Assembly (NCBI RefSeq): GCF_030936135.1
Contig: NC_082594.1
Span: 110,089,020-110,153,019, forward strand
Reading direction: 5' to 3'
Source of the DNA: Gavia stellata
Taxonomy: Eukaryota; Chordata; Aves; Gaviiformes; Gaviidae
DNA: 64,000 nt
Each line of letters starts with the position of its first letter. The first letter of the stretch is position 1. The position numbers were made by a program, and so were the translations under genes. Under the pieces are notes generated by a model. It searched no databases. It worked only from the letters and a program-made list of their open reading frames with translations, and was not told the DNA's origin. Of the stretch, positions 39,314 through 53,018 are shown piece after piece.

Positions 39314-40604
39314 AAATGGAAAGTAGAAGGATGTTTTGAGAATTAAAACTTTTACTGCCAACTGTACTGAATGAGCATGGCAGAAAATGCTAAAATCTTG
39401 ATGAGGATTTTGGAATACAACTTGGCCTGGAGTGGACTGCTGTATTGTGGGCAGGGGGGGACACGGGCGGATGGACAGACATAAAAAGGCAAAAAACCAA
39501 TCAAATAAAATTAATCAGACTTTTAAAACCATTCTTACTTTACATTGGAGGCATGCAGTTGATTCCAGCAATGGTTAACTGTGTAATACCGCCTTTCCTC
39601 TGGAAATACTTAATCAAGTTTTAAGTAAGAGTTGGTGCTTGAGCATATTGTCAATTTGGGCAGATTTTAGAGGCGAATTCCGGTTTAGGTACGTTTTTGA
39701 AAGGTAGCTGTGCCCTGCGTGAGATTGTGAAATGCCTGTTCCCCATCTCCACCCCCTTTCCTTCTGCTACTGTGCTTTACGGTAGTAAAGAAGAGAGGAA
39801 GTTGAGGTGTTGCATAACTTCTCTAAGTAAATAGATTTTCTGTGCAGATACTGAAGGCAGCCTTAACTCACCCAGTGCTGTAGCTACCAGATTCCTGCTA
39901 ATGCTAAAGGCAGTTGTGTAATTAATGGCCTGGTGTACTGATCTGAGACTGCTGCGAAACCTCTGGAGGGAATTATTTTGTCTGTTGTGTTGGTTAACTT
40001 TCCCTGAAAATTAGAAGTGTTGCTGATACTCTGTTGGGGAGATGGGGGAGGATTTTACAAGGCCTGATGAAATAAGCTCTGGCATCTTTTTCCTGACCGC
40101 TGGACAAAGCAACCGCAGCAGCAGAATTGGACTGAATGACTGAAACGGAGCTGTTAATAAAAATGTCATCAGTCTTACTTGAGGGGGTGAGCGTGGTAAG
40201 ATAAGAAAGTGAAAGCGGCACTTAGAAGTTTTTGTGTGTTTTTAAGATGTTCTCGTTGTAAAATCGTAGAAAGAATCGGGACCTGGTTTTGGCACTAGGA
40301 TGATTGCCTATTGCAGTCGTGGTAAATGATCTAGAGTAGACAAGATTAATAATCTCCTTTCTCTAATCTATTCTCCTGAAGCTATTTGAAAAACCTGGGG
40401 CTTGTTAAAAGTTCCAAACACCTTTTTTTCTTTGTTTGGATCTTTGCTTCTGGAACGTCAGCCGTAGGTGGCACTGACTATTAGCAGTTACAAGGTTTGG
40501 GATGCTTCCCCTCCTCCCAGACTTGCATGTTTTGTAAAGCCAATGGCAGCCACTTAATCTGTTTTCTCTCACTCTGGCAAAGAGTTCGCGTGGCAGATAT
40601 CTGC

Positions 40605-40710
40605 AAGTTTTACAAATGAGTAAGTATAGGAACTAAGTTATTTAGTGAGTTTGGGCAATTTGGAAACTTTCAGCTTCTGAAGCTGGAATTTGAGTTTGTG
40701 AGAACTCATC
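40605..40710 (-). mobile_element. Possible MIR SINE fragment
   Basis: TTTTACAAATGAGTAA, then GGAACTAAGTTATTTAGTGA, TTGGGCAA, and AAGCTGGAATTTGAGTTTG follow the order of the MIR 3' half read in reverse. The copy is diverged, as expected for an element this old. Confidence 0.5.
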
Positions 40711-41799
40711 AGGAAAAATGTTAATAGTAATTATTCAGGGATGAATAGTCTTCCTATGCTTTTTGGCTCTGTTTAAATGGGAGACAAATTCATTTCTGCA
40801 GGCTTAGTTCTCGTTGCTGGTGTGACTTGCAGAGGATGCTCAGTCAGGCGTGCTGGAGTTCAGGGTTCCAGAGCCTGGGCACCACGGAGCAGTTCAGCAC
40901 ACGCGAAAAAGCCGCCTGTCTGGATTCACTTGCTACTGCAGCTTCAGTCACCTTTCTTTCATAGCTTTGTTTCTGGCATGGACTGCTGGAGTTTTATTTA
41001 TACACTGGTGTACGTATGGATGAACGCGCGCCCTGTTTTCTAGTCCATCCGAGCAATCCGATGCTGTGAATGTATTGCAGCTGAATTAGACTGGTAAAAA
41101 GCAGTTTTTGACAGCTTTCTAAAGCAAGGAAATAAAAATGGACCTGTTTGGGAAGGAAGTGCTTAAATATATGTATACACGTTTGTACATACTTCACTAC
41201 GAAAGATCCGTGCTTCAGGATAAAAAGGACTTTATTGTTTGTGGTTAGGAAAGAGACTGAAAGTGGGCAGTGGAGCAGAAGAGCCACTGCTGCAAAACTA
41301 TCTGCTGCTGCTGTGCAGTGGTCCTTCCAGCTCCTATCAACTCGATCGTGCTTGCCCAGCTCATTAGGGCATGTCAGATCTCTGAGAAGTAGGAAAAGTT
41401 GGTGGAATTCTGTTTTTGATCTTCATGCTATTATTCATCTTTTAAGTTCAGTACTGACAGAGTTGTTTTCTTGGGGAGAACATCGTTTCAGCAGGTATAG
41501 TGGAAAACCTGTATTGACTGAGCTTGACTGACACACATCTCCCCCTAAGGGCGATGTCAGTGCTGGTAATTCTTATTATTTTGGAAGATAAAGGCATTTA
41601 CTGTGGTGTGCAGGTCCTATTCCTTTAGTAATCCCCGTTGTTTCCTCAAGTTCAGTGTACTCAATTGTTTTGTTTCACCAGTAGGGGGAAAAAAAAAACC
41701 CCAAAATCACCCACAAACTGTAGAGACACAATATCTTGTAATAAAAGGGTGAAACTGAGATTTAGAAAATCTTTTTTCCTTTGCTGGGGATATGGACTT
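40711..41799. other. Non-coding, no gene recognised
   Basis: Open frames at 40777-41043 and 41148-41531 are unrecognised and look like chance. No repeat or regulatory pattern stands out. Confidence 0.5.
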
Positions 41800-41880
41800 C
41801 ATGTGACTGTGGGCAAGTTGCTTAATCCTCCCATGTGCTCGCTGTTCCTCATGTGTAAAGTGGGAGTGCTCCAAAGGACT
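41800..41880 (+). mobile_element. MIR SINE fragment
   Basis: ATGTGACTGTGGGCAAGTTG, CTTAATCCTC, GTTCCTCATGTGTAAAGTGG and GAGTGCTCC match the order and spacing of the MIR core (CTGTGTGACCTTGGGCAAGT, then CCTCATCTGTAAAATGGG). It is an old amniote-wide SINE, here about 80 bp. Confidence 0.7.
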
Positions 41881-44800
41881 GCTGTGTTATGTTCATTGAT
41901 GTCTGGAAAGTGTTCTGTTTTGTTCAAAAACAGAATAACTTTTTTCTTTTATTTTTGTCAGTGCCCACTAGCCTCCAACGTGGTTTAGTCCCGCACAGTG
42001 CATGTAATAACAGGTCCTGGTGAACAACGAAGGGGTGAAATTACTATGATCAGTCTGTAAAGAGCAGCAGCCATCTAACATCAGATATTCAGATGTCAGA
42101 TTGAAATAGGTATTTGGTAACTGAAATGCCTCTTACTTGTCATTAGTTTGTTTGTGGGTGGGTTTTTTGTGACCTCACTTAATGGAATTGAATTCTGTAG
42201 TTTACTCAAGTCTGAAATAGTTTGGGATTTTCTGTTCTAGATTCATGTAGTGGATGGATAGTCTATGAAAATGCCTTCTATAGTTAGGAATGTTGCCTAC
42301 TGTCTGCAGCTTGGTGGTGGAGTACATCAAGGTTTCTTTTTATTATGGAGTTCTTAAATGATGGTTGTATGTTGCATCAAAGAAAAGCAGGATACTCTGT
42401 CGGCTTCAGACACTTTCTTCTTCTCAGCTTTTCTACCGGTGACTCTCATTTTAACAAAGAAAATAATTTCATGGAAGGGTAGTTCAGATGCATGTTTTGT
42501 ATAATTTGCAAGTGTGGACTCTTGCACGTAGTTACATCTGACAGAGTACAGTCAACAGAGGAAAAAGTCTCTTATCAACAGTTGCCTGCTCCTAAGAGCA
42601 TTTGTTCTGTTTTCCACGATTTACGAGGTCGCTATGTCAAAGGTTTTTGTAGCATTCAGCTAGTCATGATGGAGTGCAAACCGATTTGAAATTAAAAATG
42701 GCTGGATGAGCTTTACTATGCAAAAATTAAACTCATAATCAAATTTGTCAATTGAACAATGAGAAATGTTTAAGAAGAGAGGTTTTAGTAGCAGTACCTA
42801 GAGCGACAAAGATTTTGCTTACATACCCCTATCAAATAGTCTGGGTTTTTTGGATGTGCATTAGGAAAACTGTCATAAATACTATTACCTTTCTCGTGAT
42901 TGATATCTGTGAGGAACACGGATCATGCTTGCTCTTGGAAAATATCCATTTGCTTTAGAGTAAGGTAATTATAGGTGAATACAAGAATTCATGGAGAACT
43001 CGAGAAAGGTGCTTTTAGTAATATGTTCAGATGCATTAGCAAAAAGGAGGCTGTTGTTATTCCATGTTCTTTAGAGTTATTAATGTCTTATCAGGCAGCT
43101 GACAAAAATAATTTATATTCAGTGCACGCTTTGCTTCTCATATGTGGAAGTGAATTAGAAGAACAGTTTAGTCTATTAATGTTCATTTTGGAATCCTCCC
43201 CCCCACCCCCCAGTACAAATGGAGCTTTTGATCTGAATGGTGATGGATAGGGAGTAACTTACAGATTTTTCTCCTTCCCTCCCTCCCGCCCCTTTCTCAA
43301 CAACAGTTTATATCGAGTCAAGATGTTTTGGATCTTCCAATCCTCCCTCTAGTTCCATTGGTCAAGATCACAATAAAAATAATGTAAACCCCTGAATATT
43401 TTGATTTCCCATCCATATGCATTGTAACATGTTTATTGAAGTTCAGTGTAAACACTTCCTACAATGGTGGAGAAATATAGCTGATGTTTTAGGAACCACG
43501 CTGCCTGGAATTTCACCGCTGGCTTTATGTTTTAATGAAGCAGGATGCTTGTATCCTTTTACATTGTGCAGTATCCTATATAGTCTTGTTTCTGCTCTTC
43601 TTTATCTTACTCTTCAGGACTTCATGCTTATGAGACAGTGTCCCAGGCAGCTTGGATGGCCTCACTGTCTTCACCTGCCATTGACGCTTTTCTTCCCGAA
43701 ACCTACTTTTTCTCTACAACCCTTCTTTTCTGCTTAGTTATCCCTGTATCTTGTCTTAGTTCGTAAGCACTTTGGAGTTGCAGTCTGAATTTACGGGAAT
43801 ATAAAATGTTTTACAATAGTAATTATGCCATGCAGCGTTTCCCAGCAAATGTCAAGCGCAGACAGACTTGCTCTCGTAAACCTGGCAGAATATAAAGAAG
43901 GCAAGTAGAATTTGCATCCCAGTAGGTTATTCTTGGTAAGCCAAATTGTTCACCTTCAGAAGGGCTGCAAGCAAGCTCCGGGTTACATGATTTAGTAGAG
44001 ACATACATACCAAAGGGACTTTGGAAGGAAGTCAGGTTAAGTTTTATTTGCAATAAAACTGAAATCGGAGGCAGACCCAGTAAATCCAATCCCTCTCATT
44101 TGAGGAGTGGGAGGAGAAATTGTGTTCAAAAAAAGTGGAGAACTCGCAGAATTAAGTCTGGTGTTTGGGCTCAGAAGGTTATTTCATTAAGGCAGCTGAG
44201 ACATAGAAAGCATCCTTTGTTTCACTGAAAGAGGTCTGGGTTTATGTTTAACCAGTTTCTGGGACAGGTACTTTCTCTGCCTTCACCTTCCTCCTCAAAA
44301 GTTTCCTTGTTCATGTCATCTCTGGCACCATTTGCTGTCATGATTAAATAAATAAATGTTGTCACTCTGGAAAGAAGTTTTCCTGGGAACAGTGTTTCCT
44401 TTCCTTCGCTGGTCTTTCATCCTTCTGCACCATCTGAAGTGAAAACAGATTGCAGCGGGGTAGGGATATTGTCATTGTACCAGCCAGGGAAGGAAAAGAG
44501 CTTTCAGTAGATTTTTAATAGCGCAAGAGAAGGGCAGCCCTTTGATGCTATATTTTAGCCCTTCTGCATTCTATTTTAGCCCTTCTGTACCCTTTCCTCC
44601 ATATCATTAATCTTTGTGTTCTGTTGATCTTTTAGTGTATCACTCTTTCCTTCCTCTCCAACCATATGTAGTAAAAGAAAGGTTATTGGGTGAAAACGGT
44701 ATTATTACAGCCACATGTATTGTACTGCAAAAACAATAAATGCATTTTTTCTTCTGGAAGAGGGAGGGAAAACATACTTAATCCTGGAGGCCAGCGTTGC

Positions 44801-45932
44801 TCTAGGACTTCATTTAATTGTTGTCCCGCTGAACTAGTATTATATATGTACACAGCATCTCACAGGTGCATATGTATTTATTTTAAACTTCATATAGACT
44901 ATGATGAGGGAAAGGGAACAAACGGTATGGTGTGAATCTGTGAGGAAAGGCAAGCAACAGAATAATTTGTGTTTTGGCTTGTGGTTTTGCAGGAGGTATT
45001 TTGGTGGATTTGGATTAATTTTTGCAGTGGTGATTTACTGTTGGAGGAGAGGAAGAAATAGCCTCCAGAGCATAGATGATATTCGCCTGGGGAGCAGTGC
45101 AGAAGCATAATGGAATTTCCTGTGTGAGAGGTGCCTGAGTATTACAGTAAAAACAAGTGTTTGTGGAAAAAAAAGGGTAAGGAAGAAGGACACAGTAAGT
45201 GGTTAGGCAGTGTGGGTAGAAATGAGAGTTATTAATGTCTGTAGAACTCAGATGAGAAATGTTAAACTTAATCTACAAGCAAGAGAAAAACAATTGAAAA
45301 CTTGAAGTAAAGGGTGATATGGTCAGAGTGTCTTGAGGGGAAGGATTACAATAACAGCTGTGTTTTGCGTAGTGTGGAAGGGCCGTTGGTTGTCGGTAAC
45401 ATTAGAGAAATGTGGGTTGTAGAAGTAGAGAGCTGAGAAAAGACTAAGTGAGAGTAACTTAAGGATAACAGTGGGAGAAGACGAGTAAGGTTTTAGAAAA
45501 GCAGAATGCAATGTCAAGGATGTTGTGTGGTGTTGGTTTGGTCTTTTGTTTTTTGAAGTCATCATAGGTAAATGGATAGCAGGAGTGTCAGAATAAAGAT
45601 AATCTCCTGATGACAACTTTTTTTGACAAAGTGGATAGTATTAACTGGGCAAGGAGACCTATCCCCTCTCTCCTGGAACGTTACATTTACCAGCTTGCTC
45701 AGCTCAGTTTCACTGATTGAGCTCTGATACTGTCATGAACTGACCACAAGTATAACCAACTTCAGGGGAAAATTCTATTTTAGTCTGTTGATACCTTGTT
45801 AAGAAGTAAGACGGGCTCCCTTTCATGAGCTAATACTGAATTAACAGAATGACTTTCCTGTTACAGTAGAAATAAAATTGTTTTCCACCGTAAGTTTCTG
45901 CATCCTGATTGTAATGCATTTATTTTTGGCAG

Positions 45933-45979
45933 GGTGGAGTGAAAAGCAGATTCACAAAGATCAGGATTGACACTTGAAG
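45933..45979 (+). other. Candidate 47-nt untranslated NRIP1 exon
   Basis: A branch-point-like CTGAT (A at 45908) lies 24 nt before the acceptor TTTTTGGCAG (AG at 45931-45932). The exon ends in TTGAAG|GTATGAG, cut after 45979. Branch point, acceptor, length and donor all fit a small 5' UTR exon on the same strand as NRIP1. Joined to the coding exon it would place a TGA in frame just ahead of the first uORF. No transcript evidence is available. Confidence 0.3.
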
Positions 45980-47398
45980 GTATGAGTTTCTCCCCCTGAA
46001 CTTGGGAAGAAGTTTATTAACCTGTATTTTTTTTCTCACCCTAGGCACAGAGTGGTAACTTTATCTAATTCACACTAGCTTTGGCCCTTAACCTTTTATA
46101 AAATAGTATCTTTACAGAACTGGGCATTGGCAGCCATTCAGTGCTTCAAGATAATCCATTGTTATGGACTACTTGACTACTAAATTGACCAGAAGTACTC
46201 TCTTCTTTGTGCTAGCTGTCATATTCATTTTTGTTGCTATATTGGCTAGTCATTTATTGCAGTTTGTCATTACCCCCTTTTAAAAGAAAGCACACTTGAA
46301 ATGGCTTATATTAAGCTCTCTGTGCAGAAAGCTTTGGCTCTGCCTGTTCGAGCTCTCCAAAGAGGAATGGAATAGAATTGGGTTTCAGACGTTTTCTCCG
46401 TGGTGTCACAGTAAGAAAGAGACCAAAACCGACAATGCCTGCTGATAGCAGCCTGCCACATCCCCACAGCTTGAAAAGCGGGGGATTTATTTGATTCAAA
46501 ATGCAGAACTAGCAGAAACCCCCTACTCCTGCAGGTTATGTACGTGAAGAGCGTGGACTTGTATTTAACAGAAGAAAACCCAAACAACTGCTGCTGGCTT
46601 GTTTTATTACCGGTTTGGTTATGATGATTAAAGAAAGTTTTTTTTATACTGTAGGCGTGAGAGAAGACCTAACGTGATACTGAATGAACAGTTATTCACT
46701 GTAATATAGCTCAATTAAAGTAAAAGCTTTTTCACACATTCGAATTTTCATGTGTTGGTAAACTTAAATAAGCTATATGACTCCAAATGTACTTGCTTTA
46801 GACTTTGAAGTGTTGGGTAGCTATACTGCTAATAAACTAACGTGTTTCCTAGAATGTTTTCAGTTGTGAAATGTCTTATATACACATTTTCATGTGTGTT
46901 TGGGTCTCAGAGTAAGTTGCTGATTTGTTTGCGGATGTTGAATGAACCTCTGTTGTTTTTTAATCTTGAATCATAATCATTGCCTGATTATTTTTTTTTT
47001 TTCTTCCTAGCACTTTAATGCTGTGAGAAGCTTATCAGCCTTTCACAAAGTAGGAGGGATAGAAATTCCACTTAAGAAAAGCCCCAAACCTCCCCTTTTC
47101 TCCCATTTTGCTGAAAGGGTTTAGAAAAGGAAGGACTAAGGAAGAGCAGAATTGTATTGCCCCAAGGTCTACAACTTAACTCAATTTGATCTCAAACCAG
47201 TGACTGTTTCAAGATCTGATGAATCACTATCAGGGCTAAAAACACCTATACCGTTGTGCTGAGAAGCTCGCATCCCAGGCTTCAGGAGTGATTTGTATTT
47301 GTCTCTAGTAGCTCAGGTGATACTATAGCTTAAAAGTGTGACAATCTAATTCTTGTGACGGATGTTTTCAAGAAGGAGACAATGTTTTAAAACTTGCC

Positions 47399-47415
47399 TT
47401 TTTTTTTTTTTTTTT
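47399..47415. repeat. T17 homopolymer
   Basis: Seventeen consecutive T bases followed by GTGTGT. Confidence 0.85.
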
Positions 47416-48002
47416 GTGTGTTTTTCATTTAAGGCCTTTTCATTAGCAGCTGAGCCAGCCCAATCACACAGGTAGAGTGCTGCAAATGTAATACCTATAC
47501 AAAAAATAAACGGAGAAAAATCAGTAAACAAATGTTGAAGCACAGCTGAAACAAGATGCAGGAGGGTGTGTGATGGCATTAAGGTTTTCCTGGCAATGTC
47601 TGAGATGCCCACATACAAGTGAGTTACGCAGGTCACCCCAAATGAGTTCCAATAAAAGCTTTATACTGACACGAATGGTCCTATTTATAGACATAGTTCT
47701 CTGTCTAAATATAAACTGCTCCCAGTCATGTCTAGACTAACATTAGAGCTGTGCTGGTGTTGAAAGTGGGGGTTCAGAAGTAAGAGTACAAGCCACACTA
47801 TTCTTTAAATGACTACTTATTACAACAGCCATCTAAACTTTGTGGCAGCGGTACACCTTTGAATGTCATATGATATTCTTGTGTTGCCCAAGACACCTTT
47901 TCTTCCTCTTGTTTAAGCGTCAGAAGGTATGTCTGGTGGACGTGACCTGTAAGCTAAATATTCTTCAGCATGTGTTTAAAGCTTTGAGAATGTATCGGTG
48001 GG

Positions 48003-48023
48003 TGGATGGATGGATGGATAGAT
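48003..48023. repeat. (TGGA)n microsatellite
   Basis: Four perfect TGGA units followed by the variant TAGAT. Confidence 0.8.
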
Positions 48024-50665
48024 CAGTAAATGACTTTCATTGCTAACTATTTTCAGCAGCTGAGTTTTAATGAGTCTTTCAACTGTTGCTAGTGTGTTTA
48101 CTCTGCTCACTTACTCAGTGTTCAGCATTAAAGAAGCTTTCTAGGAGGTAAATGTCCTGATTGCAGAAGAGGTTAGTTTGATTGTGTTCTGCACAGACCT
48201 TGTGTTAAGAGTTCTTTTTTTTTAATTGAGAAGTATATGCTGTGCACACAGATAATTAGGATAGATACGCGAGTGTTGTGTTTGGAAGTGCACATCCAAA
48301 TATACAATTGCTATATTAAGATAAGTAACTCGGACTGCATGAAGTTATAAGCTGAGGTCCTGATTCTCTAGCAGTGGTCTTACTGTCATGTCCTATATTT
48401 GTAAGTGGGTTGTCCTTTTCGATTTGTGATGTAATCTGTATCAGCACATAGTTGAATAGAGTGAAAAAGTTCCTTTTCCTTCCACTTCCTTTTTATTTAG
48501 CATAAGACTTCTTCCTTAGTTTACTTGATATGCTGCCTAACATCTCTTGTCAAAATAAATAAGCACAGGGCAGCTGCTCTTAAAGGTAGGGAATATTTAA
48601 AACATGTAATATACCAATGTGAAGAAAATGTAGTGGTATTTCTGGTAAGTGTACTAAAAAAATACATCCAGGAGCTTTGATCAAATGCCAGCTCTTACAT
48701 CAGTCCTCTTTGTAATCTTTCTTGCTGATCTGTGACCTTGACCTTGTGTTTGTGTTTGTATGTCAAATCTATTTTAGGGATGGACAAATTAAGTTCATTT
48801 TAATGGGATTTATACTCCAGCTTCACAGGATGCCTCAGTAAAATATAAACATCAAAATATTTGAATCAATTATTCTTTTTCCAGTCATCTTTTCAGATTT
48901 TGGAGGGCTTGCATACATTTACTTTTTTTTAAAGTCTGTTTAGGACATGCTTATTAAAAAGGCATCTTTATCTCACCGATGAACTCTTCTAAATTCAGCA
49001 CAGACGTTCTGCCTGGAGGTGGGGTTTCCTCTTGGAGAACCTCACCGGTGGCCATGCTTTCATTTGGTCTAAGTGCGGTTCAGCACTGGAAGGAGTAGTC
49101 CCTGCTCTTTGTCCTTCCTCGTGCCACTCTTGTCATCTGTTCCCACGTGGAGAACTGTGAAACAACCACTCAGCAGTATCTTTGGGGTTTCTTTTGATGG
49201 CGATGAGGTCCTTAGTCTGACTTCCTTTGTAGGAGCTTTCTGTAAGAATGCTTGTGTCAATGCTGGGAAGGTGGCAGGCGCAAGAGGCTGCAGATCTGTA
49301 GACCGAGACAAGGCTACACGTTTTGGCAGCAGCTTCACACTTAGATCAGCAAGAATTCTTGTGGAACCACGTTTTTTGTACGGATTTAAAGGTGCAGCTT
49401 CTGAACTAGTTTATTTTATTTATTACTAGCGTTGTTCTTCATGACAACTGAGATGGGCTTTTTTCCTAGAGATGGAGATGGAGCTCACTAGCAGGCAGTT
49501 AGGCTCTTGATGCGCTGGTGCTGCTTGTGTTCGGCAGGGCTCTTGAGCACAGGCTTAATTTTAGACATATGCTAACACGGCAGTGAAGTTGGTTGGTGTA
49601 ACTGACAGTTTCGGCATATGGCTTTATAAAGGCTTAGTGAGGTTGTTGGTTTGACAGGCACTATGAAAGGTGGTCCCAAATTAGCTAACACTAGCAAGTG
49701 TGGAGTAATAAATTTATTTTTAATAGGTCTTTTATTTTGGGGGTAATGTTGTTACAAGTGGAAAATCACACACTTTCTTCAGAAATCAATCACACGGCTG
49801 TGTTGTTTTGTTTTACACAGTTTTTAAATGGGTATGAGCACCTGTTTCAACTTTCTTGACATTAATGGAACAAGCAGTAATAATAAATAGTCTTTTCTTG
49901 CTATTTTGCAATTACTTCCTTCATGCAGCACTCATGAAAGACAGATATAAAACGTACTAGTAAGAGCTCTTTTCCACAATTTTGTGATGGCATATTATCT
50001 TTCTTCTTAAAATGCTTGTCATTTTTATCAACATAAAAGTTGAGAAATTACTTCAAAGTGTATGTCCTTACATTGAGAGGTAGTTAAACACTTTCCCTTG
50101 CCAGCCATCCGCTATTCCTACCATGGCTTTGTGGCTGTGAATACAGTTTTCATTGGTTTTGAGCTAAGTCGGTATTTTAATTGTTCTGATTTGCCTCATG
50201 GCTAAGGTTGAGTTGCAGCCCAGTTCCTGATGTTTGAGGGCATTACTAACTAACTGATCGTCTCTGTATACAACTATATGACTTAAAAGGCTTTTAGTAT
50301 TTTACTTACGGATTTATGTTATGAATGTTTTCAGGTTAACTCTGGCATAGTGGTAAGGTGAGGACTTTCTGTGACATTCTTTACAGGGTGTTGTTAGTCT
50401 CTTCTCCCCAGGTTTCGCTAAAGTTGGTTCTTATGTTGTATCTTTAATTCTGCTTGGTTTTATTGCTGCTTTGGAGAGAAAAAAAAAACCATTTTTTTAT
50501 TGTAATTAAACTGGTAGAGACCTTCTTGCTAATGCAGATTTTCCCTTTCCCACTTAACTGAACTTATATGAGCCTTTTCTGTGTCCATAGCCTTTAGAAA
50601 CATCATCTACAATTAGCTAAACTCTGCCATTGCAATAGAAACTACATTGTCCTTCCACTTACTTT

Positions 50666-50685
50666 AAAAAAAAAAAAAAAAAAAA
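50666..50685. repeat. A20 homopolymer
   Basis: Twenty consecutive A bases. No retroposed gene body is recognised just upstream. Confidence 0.85.
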
Positions 50686-52449
50686 TCATCTGGGTCTTTA
50701 ACATAGATTTACAGGGTTTTACGTATAGTTGAATACTATGTGGCTGTGATCCTATACATCACATACTCGCTATGGAATTACCTGTGTGTTTGTGTTCGGT
50801 TAGCTGAAACCTATTCTGTTGAAAAGTCTAGAAAGTGGCTGTCATTCATAACTAACTATGAGACACTTGGTCCCAAGTGGAACGCAACTACTACTGTCAA
50901 TAAAAGCTGTGCATTACTTTTTAGTGCTTTCTTGCAGTTTGGCCTCTGTGAAAGCAATTCTTGTTAAAATAACATGAAGTGCCTTATCATATGACAAATC
51001 ACCTAATATGTATGGTTTTCCAACAAATCCAAGAAATACACGATTATATTCTAGTGCTGTTGATAAATGCCTGTGTCTTTGGATCCCTCCAACAAGCAGA
51101 AGGTCAGAGTTGTGTGGAAATGCATTATCTGCATGCATTGATCGTAACTCAAAAGCATGATTGTCCAGAAGAGGACATTGATTTCTTCACTGTATATTAA
51201 TCAAGTTTCATTCTTGGGGAGTTGATGTAGAGTTAAATGCATAATCAGTGATTTGTTTTTGTAGGTGTTGGAGGGAATGGGAATTTGGTTGTTAGTTTCT
51301 TTTTCATTCCTTATTTACAGGCAAGTGGTTTACAAAGATTGGAAAGATGCATCCTCTGTCCATTCTGTTGTACCTACCAGTATATTATCCACCCCTCTGT
51401 CCTGAAAACAGGCCTTGGTATATATTTTTGTGCCTGTTTGCTCTTGGTCTGTTGAATAAGAAGACTCAATTAAGCAAAAGCCTTTCTGCTCACTGTACTT
51501 CTGAGCTTTTGATCAACACACTACCCAAGTTAGTTGAGATTTAGTGATACCTACTATTCCAGGATTCCTGTCCTTATTGGGGATGGGCTGGGGTGTAACT
51601 TTTCTGCCTTATCATTTGGTTTCTGCCCTTTTTGTCTTCAGTAGCAGAAGATCATTGAGCAGTGACTCATGGGGCAGTTTTAGATGTCAAATACTCGATT
51701 CCTTCACAGGTGGCATTTGTAGGTTGAACATCTATTCCTCGTCGTACTACAACTAGCAAAGAGTTGGCAGAGAGTGTGTTTTCTAAGTTCATGTCTGTGT
51801 GTAAGCACCTGATCAAGAAATGAACTTGAAGATGCCCTTTACAGTACCATAACAGAACAAAATAGAAATGTTCCTCCAGTAGTATTTGAAAGAACAAATA
51901 CATGTGCATGGGTCTGTGCTAAGGAATTGACTGAAATTTCTGTGAACCGCTCAGTTACAGGGATAAATCGTAAGTTATGTGAACAGGGAGGGGTTTTCCA
52001 CATCTAAGAGTGTTTATTTCTGTGATGCTCGATTCCTTTACTTGCTAGAATAAGAAATACTAATTTAAGGTAGGCTGACATTAGCTATTGTTTGAAGAGT
52101 GCCAAAAGCATGAAAAATGGCCACTTGTGTGATTCGTCTCTGAACTTGCCAGAACTTCTTAGCAGGAGGTTTTGATGTGCGGGCCAGCTTCGGATTAAGC
52201 TGTGTACGGTGCTTGAGTGTACTTGTAAACCTTGAGAGCTGCTACTAAGGCTTTCACAAACTCATCTTTTATGGCACTTGTGTCTGTCCCCCATTTCCCC
52301 CTCCCCATATACTTCTTCAGCTGTTTTGGGGGTTTGCTTGATTTTGGGGTGTTGTTGGGTGAGGGATTTTCTGTACTGGTAGGCTTGTGAAGTAAGCTTC
52401 AAAAACACGAGTCACATGTGACTTAGGCAGAAATGTCTGCCTGCAGCCT

Positions 52450-52990
52450 TGTGTAAGCCGTGCATTGCTTTCTGGAAGCGGTAGCAGAGATGGGTTGAGT
52501 GCCAGCATTGAGCGAGTCGCAGCAGAGCAGTGCTGTGTTGAAATACCCTGCTTCTCGGGGCAGGCTAACCTCCGCGGGGTCCCTTGCCGCCGGGCTAGGC
52601 TTACTCTGGCACCTGAGCTGTCTTGGCTCTCTCTTGTATGCGTCAGTCTGCAGCGCAGACGTACCTTTTTCTCCGAGCACCGCCGCTCTCGGGTTGCTGT
52701 CATTCGTGCTTTTGCTGTCCCCTCTCGGGGGAGAGCCGTGCGTCAGAGCTAGATGGGCGTTTCTTTGCAAGGTGCTTCCCCAGGGTTGGGTAGAGGCTGC
52801 GATGTAGCCAGCGCAGCTCAGACTTTCGGTCTTTCACGTGAAAATGCTCTGCCGCTGAGTTTGAAGCGTTCTGATTTCTGTGGCTCTCCTCGCATGGGCG
52901 CAAACGTGCGCAGCCTGCCTTGCCGCCTCCCCGAACGGCTCTCTGCATAAGTATGAACATCGCTGACGTTTCCACGCCTCATTTAAGCAG
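52450..52990. promoter_or_regulatory. CpG island, alternative promoter candidate
   Basis: By eye about 37 CpG in 540 bp with GC near 55%, giving an observed/expected ratio near 0.9. It is followed by TATATATTA at 53019-53027 and a strong donor TCTGG|GTGAGT with the cut after 53078, as expected for a short first exon. It lies about 6.6 kb before the NRIP1 coding exon on the + strand and so could drive a shorter NRIP1 transcript. It could instead be an orphan island or enhancer. Confidence 0.35.
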
Positions 52991-53018
52991 AGAGTGGAAA
53001 TGTTATATTCCCCCTTGG

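Larger units (their letters stand above)
35677..40604. other. Non-coding, with Z-DNA-type tracts and possible enhancers
   Basis: No coding sequence is recognised. Alternating purine-pyrimidine tracts occupy 36629-36932. A G13 run lies at 37676-37688 and a T18 run at 39296-39313. Around 38560-38880 the sequence is rich in homeodomain and GATA words (TTATCT at 38779 and 38835, the first overlapping the half-site TGACCTT at 38774) and could be a conserved enhancer. Confidence 0.4.
41881..52449. other. Non-coding, one good micro-exon candidate
   Basis: No coding sequence is recognised. It contains a 47-nt candidate exon at 45933-45979, a donor-like AAG|GTATGT at 47934-47942, a T17 run at 47399-47415, a (TGGA)4 repeat at 48003-48018 and an A20 run at 50666-50685. 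The many open frames are short and unrecognised. Confidence 0.5.

Noticed and set aside
52317..52975. Overlapping open frames of 65-128 codons on both strands
   Set aside because: They coincide with the CpG-rich segment, where stop codons are scarce in every frame, and none resembles a protein.
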